A stretch of 21,544 nucleotides of DNA, from NCBI GenBank assembly GCA_003552885.1, contig PUPA01000008.1, forward strand, positions 1 to 21,544, in the 5' to 3' direction. The notes below the pieces were generated by a model that was not told the DNA's origin, did not search any database, and saw nothing but the letters and a program-made list of their open reading frames with translations. Below are positions 9,704-16,495 of the stretch, piece after piece (within the stretch, counting starts at the first letter, position 1; every line of letters begins with the position of its first letter). The stretch comes from Natrialbaceae archaeon (GTDB lineage: Archaea > Halobacteriota > Halobacteria > Halobacteriales > Natrialbaceae). Both the position numbers and the translations under genes were made by a program.

Positions 9704-10393
9704 TCAGCTCTCGGCCGCGCCGGCGAACGCCCGGAGCACGCCGCGGCCGTCTGTCGTTCCGAGCTCTGACAGGGTGGCGCGCTCGGGGTGGGGCATCAAC
9801 ACCGCGACGGTCTCGCGCTCGCCGAGCACGCCGGCGACGTTGTGTTTCGAGCCGTTCGGGTTCGCCTCCGGGGTGAGCGCGCCGTCTGCGTCACAGTACC
9901 GAAAGAGGATCCGATCTTCGATCTCGAGTTCGGTCAGCCGGCCGTCGTCGAGCTCGTACCGGCCCTCCCCGTGGGCGATCGGCAGCTCGATCACCTCGCC
10001 CTCTTCGTAGGCGGCCGTCCAGGGCGTATCGGCACGTTCGACACGGAGGTGGACGTGCTCACACTGGAACCGGGCGCTCTCGTTCGTGGTGAACGCCCCG
10101 GGGGTCAGCCCGGACTCACAGCCGATCTGGGCGCCGTTGCAGATCCCGAGGACGGGCACGCCGTCGGCGGCCGCCTCGCGAACCGCGGCCATGATCGGCG
10201 AGTGGGCGGCCATCGCCCCCGCCCGCAGGTAGTCGCCGTAGGAGAATCCCCCGGGGACGACGATCCCCGTCGTGTCCGCCGGGAGCCCGTCCTCGTGCCA
10301 GACGATCTCGGCGTCGATCCCGAGCCGGTCGAGTGCACGCTCGGCGTCCCGGTCGCAGTTCGAGCCGCCAAAACGGACGACGGCGACCGTCAT
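9704..10393 (-). CDS. purQ: Phosphoribosylformylglycinamidine synthase subunit PurQ
   Basis: This is the 229-residue glutaminase subunit of FGAM synthase, the fourth step of purine synthesis. It releases ammonia from glutamine for PurL, with PurS as the bridging subunit. The class I amidotransferase signature is complete: nucleophile Cys85 in VLGICNGAQIG, and His202 and Glu204 in LMPHPER. The N-terminal VVRFGGSNCDRD and VVPGGFSYGDYLRAGA segments are diagnostic of PurQ. Its ATG directly follows the last base of the purS stop codon, so the two are translated together; a GGAGGT motif lies 13 bases upstream inside purS. purL is not in the window. Normal length, intact. Confidence 0.97.
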   Translation of the reverse strand: MTVAVVRFGGSNCDRDAERALDRLGIDAEIVWHEDGLPADTTGIVVPGGFSYGDYLRAGAMAAHSPIMAAVREAAADGVPVLGICNGAQIGCESGLTPGAFTTNESARFQCEHVHLRVERADTPWTAAYEEGEVIELPIAHGEGRYELDDGRLTELEIEDRILFRYCDADGALTPEANPNGSKHNVAGVLGERETVAVLMPHPERATLSELGTTDGRGVLRAFAGAAES

Positions 10394-10645
10394 CTACCGT
10401 TCGGCGACCTCCACGTCGTACTCGTGGATGGTCGGGTTCGCGAGCAGTCTGTCGGCCATCTCCTCCGTTCGCTCCCGGGCCTCGTCGGCGTCGGCGGCCT
10501 CCAGGTCGATCTCGAACCGGTCGGCCGAGCGCAGCGCCTCGATGGCGAACCCGAGCCGCTCTAGCGCCCGGGCGGTCGTCTCCGCCTCCGGATCGAGCAC
10601 GCCCCGTTTGAGCCGGACGGTCACCGTCGCGGTGTAGGCGGTCAT
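10394..10645 (-). CDS. purS: Phosphoribosylformylglycinamidine synthase subunit PurS
   Basis: This is the 83-residue small subunit that joins PurQ and PurL in the archaeal and Gram-positive type of FGAM synthase. The sequence shows the expected pattern: TATVTVRLKRGVLDPEAETT at the N-terminus, the central LGFAIEALRSADRFEID, and the C-terminal LLANPTIHEYDVEV. The frame is open upstream to 10816, but the conserved family starts at the ATG at 10645, which has a promoter-like element about 30 bases upstream. It abuts purQ without spacing in one operon. The assignment is secure from length, sequence and partner. Confidence 0.95.
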   Translation of the reverse strand: MTAYTATVTVRLKRGVLDPEAETTARALERLGFAIEALRSADRFEIDLEAADADEARERTEEMADRLLANPTIHEYDVEVAER

Positions 10646-10668
10646 TACCCGAAACCCCGCAACCGTAG

Positions 10669-10684
10669 CGCAAAACGCTTTCGT
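10669..10684 (-). promoter_or_regulatory. Putative purSQ promoter
   Basis: The minus strand reads ACGAAAGCGTTTTGCG. A BRE-like CGAAA sits directly before a GCGTTTTG TATA-like box, roughly 25-35 bases from the purS ATG at 10645. Confidence 0.5.
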
Positions 10685-10986
10685 CTCCCCCACACCCCGA
10701 CGTGGGTTCACACCGGGTGGCGCGGTCGGCTCAGTCGGCGGTGTGTCCGGGGACCGATAGGTGCGCGCGGGATGACGGATTCGAGCTGGCTGGCGGTGTT
10801 CGGACACGACGAACACGGCGGCGCCCCTTCACCTGCAGACTGCATCCACACGACGGAGACGCCGTAGGCGGTACGATGGCGACGTCACGACGGCCGTGTT
10901 CGGTTCACTCGCCGCGGGAGCGGTCTTGTCGGCTCGTCCTGGCACTCCGGCGGTCGCGTCTCCGGGATCGGTCGGGGAGTCAGAAC

Positions 10987-10998
10987 GGTTTTTAATCC
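10987..10998 (+). promoter_or_regulatory. Putative helicase promoter
   Basis: GGTTTTTAATCC contains a TTTTTAAT box (10989-10996) about 30 bases before the GTG at 11023. It supports both a leaderless transcript and the choice of this GTG as the start. Confidence 0.55.
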
Positions 10999-11022
10999 AT
11001 CGCGCTCCACTACTGGTATCCC

Positions 11023-13422
11023 GTGTCCGAGAGCTCCGAAGTGACGTGGCGGACCTATTTCGGCTTCAGCGACCCGTACGAGAACCAGGCGGACGTCATC
11101 GAAACGATCATCGACACGGCCCGAGACTCCGGATACCTGGCGATGGAAGGGCCCTGTGGAACTGGGAAGACGATGGCCTCGCTCACGGCTGCCGGCTATC
11201 TCCTCCGAGAGACCGACCAGTTCGACAACGCGATCGTCGTCACCCCGGTGAAACAACAGCGCCAACAGTTCGTCGAGGACCTCCGGGTGATCAACAGCCA
11301 GCTTGCGGAACCGCTCTCCGGCGTTGCACTCGTCGGGAAACGCGATCTGTGCCCGTACGGACGCGAGGACGTGTTTCCCGATGGGAGCAGCGTTCAGGAA
11401 CGATGTGACGATCTCAGGGAGGCAACCGCTGCTCTCGTCAGCGAGGACAGCTCCCTCGAAGTCGACCGACAGTTCGAAACGGACGCGACGCCGGACTCGT
11501 CACCGATTCCCGAGGAGGAGAAGTGGTGGGATCCAGCGAAAGGCCGGGTGCTCGTCGAGAACGCGAAGCGAGACCCGCTGGACGGGGACGCCGTCCCGCT
11601 CCACACCGCTGGCAGGACCGCGCCGTACGCCCGAACACAGCCGTCGACGACCCCGGAGCTGACGGGGTCTGGGAACCGCCAGCTGTACTGCCCGTTCGAG
11701 GCGGACTGGTACGGTCGTGACAAAGGCTCACCGGTGACGTTCGAGTCGGGGGACGACCACGTCGTCACGACCGAGGAACTCCTCCCGAGCGCCATCGAAA
11801 TCGGAACCTGCCCGCACCGTGCGATGACCGTGCTGATGAAGGACGCGGACGTCGTGATCGGAAATTACAACCACCTCTTCGACGCCGCGAGCCGCCATCT
11901 CACCGCCCCGATACTCGACGAGCGGACGCTCGTTATCATCGACGAGGCACACCGGATCGAAGAACGCGTCCGGGACCTTCTCACGGACACGATCGGCTAC
12001 TACACGATCAAACGCGCCAGGCGTGATCTCGAACTGGTCCTCCAGCCGGCGCGCCAGGGACCACAAAACGAACGCGAGATCAAAACGCGGCTTGGGGCAC
12101 ACGACGTCTCGCTCGAGGCGGTCGAGACCGCCGAGACGTTCTACGGGGACGTGATGGAGTGGCTAGAAACCCGGGTGGACGACGAGCTCCGGGAACGGTT
12201 CGAGCAGTACGGAACTGGCCCGTCGTGGAACTCGCCACCGGAGGGGAACGTCGAGGTGCCACTCCGGGATCCCGACGAATCCGAGCCCGACGAGTTCACG
12301 CGCTGGGCCGAACGGGAGGGGTACGGCGGGGAGACGTTCCGGACGCTGAGCGGGGTCGGCCTCGCCGTCGAGGACGCGGTAGAACGGATGGAAACCGACC
12401 GGGACTGCGTCTGCACCGCTGTCGGAGCGTCGTTCGGACAGTGGTGGGAACGAGACCACGTCGAGTACTTCAGAGAGATCGAGCTGGTGCCTTCGAGAAC
12501 GGACGAGCGAGACGTCGAGAAGCCGTGGATGAATCGGTACAACGCGTCGCTCGTGATGTACAACTGCATGCCGTCGGAGAAGATCAAGGACATCCTTGAG
12601 GAATTTGGCGGCGGCGTCCTCATGAGTGCGACCCTCGAACCGCTCTCGATCTTCGAAGAGATAGCCGGCCTCGAGGAGCTGGCGACCGACGAGGAGCCCC
12701 GAGCCGTCTCCTCGCGCACGTACGATCTGACGTTCCCCGAGGAGAACCGGGCGAGCTGGATCGTCGACGTCGAAGCGTTCAAGAAGCGAAACCGGGGCGA
12801 GCCGTCGATCGAAAACACGAACAGCACGCGGGAGCGCTACGCGTACGTCGCACGGGAGATCGCACGCAGCCACGGAAACGTCCTCCTCGCGTGGCCGAAT
12901 TACTCCGAGGCCGAGTGGGCGGCAAACCGCCTCCGAGAGGAGATCGACAAACCGGTCGTCCTCGACCGGTCCTCGAGCCACGAGGAGACCAGGGAACTGA
13001 GACGCGAATTCGTCCGCGGCGAGCCGAAAGTCCTGGTGACGAGCACTCGCGGTACGTTGACCGAGGGCGTCGATTACGACGGCGACGAGCTGCACACGTG
13101 CGCCGTATTCGGGATCCCACTGGTGAACATCGGATCGCCCAGGGTGCGGGCGGTTCAGTACGCCTACGGCGACCGGTTCGGATCGGAGAACTCCTTCACC
13201 TACGCCCTGACGATCCCCGCAGTCAGACAGATCCGGCAGGCACTCGGCCGGGTCATCCGTGGACCGGACGAACGGGGCGTACGAATCGTCGTCGGCGAAC
13301 GGTTCGTTCCCGGCGCCCTGCACTCGGTATCGGAGTACTTCCCCGAGAACGAGCGAGCGGAGTTCGTACGGATGAAACCCGACTTTCTGGCCTCACAGTT
13401 CGAGGGGTTCTGGGAGGGCTGA
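11023..13422 (+). CDS. XPD/Rad3-family Fe-S DNA helicase (superfamily 2, DEAD_2)
   Basis: This is a 799-residue probable 5'-to-3' DNA helicase of the XPD/Rad3/DinG group, likely used in DNA repair or replication-associated unwinding. Motif I is GPCGTGKT (43-50), motif II DEAH (307-310), motif III SATL (535-538), motif V STRGTLTEGVDY (674-685) and motif VI RQALGRVIR (738-746). Four cysteines between motifs I and II (Cys110, Cys128, Cys223, Cys263) are placed as the 4Fe-4S ligands of this family, with the long stretch between Cys128 and Cys223 seen in haloarchaeal members. The start is a GTG with a TATA-like box 30 bases upstream. Its base composition is visibly lower in G+C than the flanking genes (for example 33 of 60 in 11821-11880), hinting at a different history. 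It stands alone on its strand, apart from the small gene that follows. Confidence 0.92.
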   Translation: MSESSEVTWRTYFGFSDPYENQADVIETIIDTARDSGYLAMEGPCGTGKTMASLTAAGYLLRETDQFDNAIVVTPVKQQRQQFVEDLRVINSQLAEPLSGVALVGKRDLCPYGREDVFPDGSSVQERCDDLREATAALVSEDSSLEVDRQFETDATPDSSPIPEEEKWWDPAKGRVLVENAKRDPLDGDAVPLHTAGRTAPYARTQPSTTPELTGSGNRQLYCPFEADWYGRDKGSPVTFESGDDHVVTTEELLPSAIEIGTCPHRAMTVLMKDADVVIGNYNHLFDAASRHLTAPILDERTLVIIDEAHRIEERVRDLLTDTIGYYTIKRARRDLELVLQPARQGPQNEREIKTRLGAHDVSLEAVETAETFYGDVMEWLETRVDDELRERFEQYGTGPSWNSPPEGNVEVPLRDPDESEPDEFTRWAEREGYGGETFRTLSGVGLAVEDAVERMETDRDCVCTAVGASFGQWWERDHVEYFREIELVPSRTDERDVEKPWMNRYNASLVMYNCMPSEKIKDILEEFGGGVLMSATLEPLSIFEEIAGLEELATDEEPRAVSSRTYDLTFPEENRASWIVDVEAFKKRNRGEPSIENTNSTRERYAYVAREIARSHGNVLLAWPNYSEAEWAANRLREEIDKPVVLDRSSSHEETRELRREFVRGEPKVLVTSTRGTLTEGVDYDGDELHTCAVFGIPLVNIGSPRVRAVQYAYGDRFGSENSFTYALTIPAVRQIRQALGRVIRGPDERGVRIVVGERFVPGALHSVSEYFPENERAEFVRMKPDFLASQFEGFWEG

Positions 13423-13540
13423 CGACCGCGGTTCGAGCGCCGATCCGACGATCGCGTCGCTCGCAGGCACCCCGTTCTGGGATCGACGCTCATGGTCCGT
13501 GACGGGCCGGCCGCGGGACCGATCCGTTCTCCCGTCCGGC

Positions 13541-13550
13541 GTATAAATAA
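13541..13550 (+). promoter_or_regulatory. Strong TATA box upstream of the small unknown gene
   Basis: GTATAAATAA is the most canonical TATA box in the window. It lies about 58 bases before the ATG at 13603, so a transcript would start near 13570 and carry a leader of about 30 bases, unlike the leaderless neighbours. Confidence 0.55.
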
Positions 13551-13602
13551 GGTTCAAGTATACGGCGTTCGACTCAGGGAGATCGGTTCCGTAGGTACGA
13601 TC

Positions 13603-13947
13603 ATGATCGATGATTTCGACGGATTGGACCGTCGGGTCGACCCCGGCGGCGTCGGGACGAGATGTGTGCTCGCGTACACCTACGACGGCGACTCCGAGGA
13701 CCACGAGCGGTGGCTCACCCAGTGGGGACTCGAGTGGACCGACTGTGTGGCCGTCGAGGGGCTCACGTTCGACCGCGGCCGGGAGAACGGCCGACTCGCG
13801 GTCCGTGTGACGATCGAGACGACGGACGAGGGCGGACCGGCGGAGTGGGGACCGACGCGCAGCCGTCTGCTCGATCGCCTCGCCGACCGGGTCGACGACT
13901 ACCTCCTCTGCTGTCTGCCGGCGGGGACACGACCCTCGTCGGTGTAG
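13603..13947 (+). CDS. Small hypothetical protein, function unknown
   Basis: I do not recognise this 114-residue acidic protein. It has no membrane segment or signal peptide. It carries four cysteines (Cys21, Cys48 and an adjacent pair Cys103-Cys104), a Trp-rich patch HERWLTQWGLEWTDC (34-48), and a C-terminal amphipathic helix with an RLLDRLADRVDDYLL pattern (88-102). The frame is open from 13492, but the TATA box at 13541-13550 would exclude that start, and the ATG at 13603 has a weak AGGT motif seven bases upstream. A 12-bp palindrome covers the start codon. It is 26 bases from the convergent DUF2157 gene. Codon use is the usual G+C-rich haloarchaeal pattern, supporting a real gene. Confidence 0.7.
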   Translation: MIDDFDGLDRRVDPGGVGTRCVLAYTYDGDSEDHERWLTQWGLEWTDCVAVEGLTFDRGRENGRLAVRVTIETTDEGGPAEWGPTRSRLLDRLADRVDDYLLCCLPAGTRPSSV

Positions 13948-13973
13948 ACCCATTCGCCGACGACACGCGTCCG

Positions 13974-15182
13974 TCAGGTCGCTCCCATCCGGTCGAGTAC
14001 GTCTCTGCGGCCCCGTTCGAGCCCGAGGGCGACGAGCAACAGGACGAGTCCGGTGACGACGAGGACGGTCGGCCCGGAGGCCGCGTCGGCGACGGTCGCG
14101 GCGAGGAAGGCGACCACCTGGAGGAAGAAGGCGACGGCGACGAGGTTCACGAGCGCCCGGGAGCGCCGCTCGACGGCGACGACGACGGCCGCGAGCAGGA
14201 CCGAGAGCAAGCCGAGGTGGACGACCGCGAACGCGAGGACGGCGGGCACCGGGGGGACGAGGTCGACGAGAACGGCCACGAGCGCGACGGCGACGACCCC
14301 GGTCACGACCGAAGCGAGGGTCGCACGGTCGAGTCGGCCCGCACGCACGAGCCGGAAACTCCCGACGACGGCGCCGACGGCCGCCAGCGCGGTCGCGACG
14401 ACGATGCCCGTCACCTCGAGGGCGAGGCGGTCGTACTGCCACTCCAGGCCGCCGATGGCGAGCAGGGTCGCGGCGACCAGGGCGACGCCGACGAGTCGGT
14501 AGACGTCCCCGAGGCCGGAGCCGACGGCCCCGCTCCGCCCGGCCCTACCGCCCGCCCCGTCACGGACGGGGTCGTCGGACGCGCCGCCTCCGTCCGGACC
14601 GACCCCGGACGCCCCGTTTCGCTCGGCGAGGGCGATCAGGGCGACCCCGAGGAAGCCGACGGCGATCGGGAGGTCCGTGGCTGCTTCGAGGACGGCGACC
14701 GCGCCGGCGGCGGCCGCGAGTCCGAGGGCGACCGTGAGCTGCGAGCGGCGGGCGTGGCCCACGGGGAGTGCGACCGCCGCCCAGACGACCAGGAGCCACT
14801 CCGTCCCGGGTTCGATCTCCCAGAGGTCGACGAGGACGACCAACGCGGGACCGACGATCGCCACCGCGAGGGTCCAGAGGGCGTTTCCGACCCGCGGAGC
14901 GCGGTCACGGACGAGCGCCTCCCCGGCGACGGCGAACGCCGGCGCCGCGAGGAGGAGGATCGCGGTCCGGACGAGTCGTGGGATCGCCTCCCAGCTCGAC
15001 GCCAGCGCCCAGATCACGCCCACCCCGAGCAACGCCGCACCCATCAACGAGACGACGATCGCGAGCCGTGAGCCCTGGTCGTCGTCGTCGTGGTACTCCC
15101 GGATCGCCGCCGCCTGCTCGGCGCTCACGAGCCCCTCCTCGACCCACTCTTCTGTGGCCTCGCGGAGCTCGTCCGTGTCCAT
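13974..15182 (-). CDS. DUF2157 domain polytopic membrane protein
   Basis: This is a 402-residue integral membrane protein of unknown function. The N-terminal soluble stretch (1-38, DTDELREATEEWVEEGLVS) and the first membrane helices (40-62, 70-88) match the DUF2157 pattern. About ten further hydrophobic segments follow at roughly 102-120, 128-143, 149-165, 171-186, 228-245, 256-276, 289-309, 313-335, 343-363 and 370-387. A Gly/Asp-rich loop (189-225) splits the protein in two halves. The frame is open to 15407, but the ATG at 15182 opens the conserved N-terminus and leaves room for the divergent promoter. It is transcribed away from the rhodanese/MBL gene. No catalytic motif is visible, and a transport or sensing role would be guesswork. 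Confidence 0.8.
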   Translation of the reverse strand: MDTDELREATEEWVEEGLVSAEQAAAIREYHDDDDQGSRLAIVVSLMGAALLGVGVIWALASSWEAIPRLVRTAILLLAAPAFAVAGEALVRDRAPRVGNALWTLAVAIVGPALVVLVDLWEIEPGTEWLLVVWAAVALPVGHARRSQLTVALGLAAAAGAVAVLEAATDLPIAVGFLGVALIALAERNGASGVGPDGGGASDDPVRDGAGGRAGRSGAVGSGLGDVYRLVGVALVAATLLAIGGLEWQYDRLALEVTGIVVATALAAVGAVVGSFRLVRAGRLDRATLASVVTGVVAVALVAVLVDLVPPVPAVLAFAVVHLGLLSVLLAAVVVAVERRSRALVNLVAVAFFLQVVAFLAATVADAASGPTVLVVTGLVLLLVALGLERGRRDVLDRMGAT

Positions 15183-15252
15183 GGCCGACGTACGACCGCG
15201 GTGACACGTAGTTGTACCGACGGTGGAGTCCGACCTGCAGCGGTCGCCTGCA

Positions 15253-15263
15253 ACGGTTAACTC
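15253..15263 (+). promoter_or_regulatory. Putative promoter of the rhodanese/MBL gene
   Basis: ACGGTTAACTC holds a TTAA core centred about 27 bases before the ATG at 15285. Confidence 0.4.
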
Positions 15264-15284
15264 CGTCACGCCCCACGACCGAGT

Positions 15285-16418
15285 ATGCTCGAGACGCTTA
15301 CCGCACGGGAGCTCGCGGCGCTGTACGACGCGGACGAGAAGTTCGCCCTGGTCGACACCCGGCCGGCGGGCAGCTACGACGCCTGGCACGCCCCGGGGGC
15401 GATCCACTTCCCGTTCGAGCCGACCGAGGAGCTCGACGGTCGGCTGACGGAGCTACGTGAACTGGTCGGGGACGCCCCCAAGGTGGTCACCATCTGCGGG
15501 AAGGGGATCAGCTCGGGCACCCTCGCGGCGGAGCTCGTCCGCGCGACCGACGCGTTCGACGTCGCGGCCGTCGAGGGCGGGATGCGCGCCTGGAGTCGGG
15601 TGTACCACCGGGTGCCGATCGAGGTCGGTGGGGACGACGGACCGGTCGTCGTCCAGATCCAGCGCCGGGCGAAGGGCTGTCTGGGCTACGTCCTCGGCGA
15701 TCCGGACGTCGGCTCGGCCGTCGTCGTCGACGCCACGGCCGACGTCGAGCAGTTCGTGCTGGCCGCCGGCGAGCGGGGGCTGCGGATCGACGGGGTCCTC
15801 GACACTCACGTCCACGCCGACCACGTCTCCGGCGGCCGGGAGCTCGCCGACCGGCTCGGAGTCCCCTACTACCTCGGGGAGGGGGCGGTCGACCGGGACG
15901 TCACGGTTCCGTTCGAGCCCCTCGCCGACGGCGACGTCCTCCCGGTGGGTGACCGCGAGCTCCGGGTGATCCACACCCCCGGCCACACGAGCGACATCCT
16001 CTCGCTCGTCTTCGACGACCGGGCGGTCCTGACCGCCGACACCCTCCACGCGGAGGCCCCCGGTCGGACCGAACTCGAGTTCGGCGAGGGAGATCGCGGG
16101 GCACGGCTGCTCTACGCCTCGCTGCACGAGCGACTCCTCCCGTTGGCCGCGGACCTCCTCGTCCTGCCGGGACACGTCGGGGTCTCGACCGACGGGCGCT
16201 TCGACACCGCCACGCCCGGCGAGCCGATCACGACGACGATCGGCGCGGCCCGGGAGCTCCCGGCGCTCGAACTCGGGGAGGCCGCGTTCGTCGACCGACT
16301 CGCCGACGCGGGCGCCACGCCGGCGAACTACGAGCGGATCATCGAGATCAACCGCGGCGTCGTCGAGCCCGGCGACCGGGTCGAACTCGAGCTGGGCCCG
16401 AACAACTGTTCGGCGTAG
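15285..16418 (+). CDS. Rhodanese / metallo-beta-lactamase fusion, probable persulfide dioxygenase-type sulfur enzyme
   Basis: This 377-residue cytoplasmic protein joins a rhodanese domain (1-110) to a metallo-beta-lactamase domain (about 118-377). The rhodanese has its active-site Cys71 in TICGKGISSG and the upstream DTRPAGSYDAWHAPGAIH segment (24-41). The hydrolase half has THVHADHVSGG (174-184; His175, His177, Asp179, His180), PGHTSD (232-237; His234), LTADTLH (249-255; Asp252) and VLPGHVG (293-299; His297). In ETHE1-type persulfide dioxygenases the equivalents of His175, His234 and Asp252 hold one iron, so persulfide oxidation coupled to sulfur transfer is the likely role. A thiol-ester hydrolase cannot be excluded. 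The rhodanese lies at the N-terminus, opposite to many bacterial fusions. The start has a TTAA box 27 bases upstream, and the gene is divergent from the DUF2157 gene. Confidence 0.88.
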   Translation: MLETLTARELAALYDADEKFALVDTRPAGSYDAWHAPGAIHFPFEPTEELDGRLTELRELVGDAPKVVTICGKGISSGTLAAELVRATDAFDVAAVEGGMRAWSRVYHRVPIEVGGDDGPVVVQIQRRAKGCLGYVLGDPDVGSAVVVDATADVEQFVLAAGERGLRIDGVLDTHVHADHVSGGRELADRLGVPYYLGEGAVDRDVTVPFEPLADGDVLPVGDRELRVIHTPGHTSDILSLVFDDRAVLTADTLHAEAPGRTELEFGEGDRGARLLYASLHERLLPLAADLLVLPGHVGVSTDGRFDTATPGEPITTTIGAARELPALELGEAAFVDRLADAGATPANYERIIEINRGVVEPGDRVELELGPNNCSA

Positions 16419-16460
16419 CGGCCGAGGGCCGACGGGACGGACCGCCGGAGGTCGACCCGA

Positions 16461-16472
16461 GATAGCTTTTTC
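16461..16472 (+). promoter_or_regulatory. Putative pyruvate kinase promoter
   Basis: GATAGCTTTTTC is centred about 28-30 bases before the ATG at 16496, fitting a leaderless mRNA. Confidence 0.45.
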
Positions 16473-16495
16473 CGCCGTCGGCGCGACCGGCAGGC

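Larger units (their letters stand above)
10646..11022. other. Divergent intergenic region between purS and the helicase
   Basis: These 377 bases hold promoter-like elements at both ends and no convincing gene. A perfect 7-bp inverted repeat, GTGTTCG at 10796-10802 and CGAACAC at 10810-10816, sits in the middle with a 7-base spacer. It could be an operator or a hairpin. A 97-codon open frame across the region is rich in Arg and unlike haloarchaeal protein, so I did not call it. Confidence 0.6.

Noticed and set aside
10702..10995. 97-codon plus-strand frame before the helicase
   Set aside because: Arg/Cys-rich, not acidic as haloarchaeal proteins are, and it spans the helicase promoter.
11023..13947. 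Defence island centred on the helicase
   Set aside because: No nuclease, methylase or other defence partner adjoins; the helicase has the layout of ordinary haloarchaeal XPD-like proteins.
13662..15071. 469-codon plus-strand frame across the unknown gene and the DUF2157 gene
   Set aside because: Extremely Arg/Asp/Glu/Gly-rich without structure; it mirrors the hydrophobic codons of the membrane protein.
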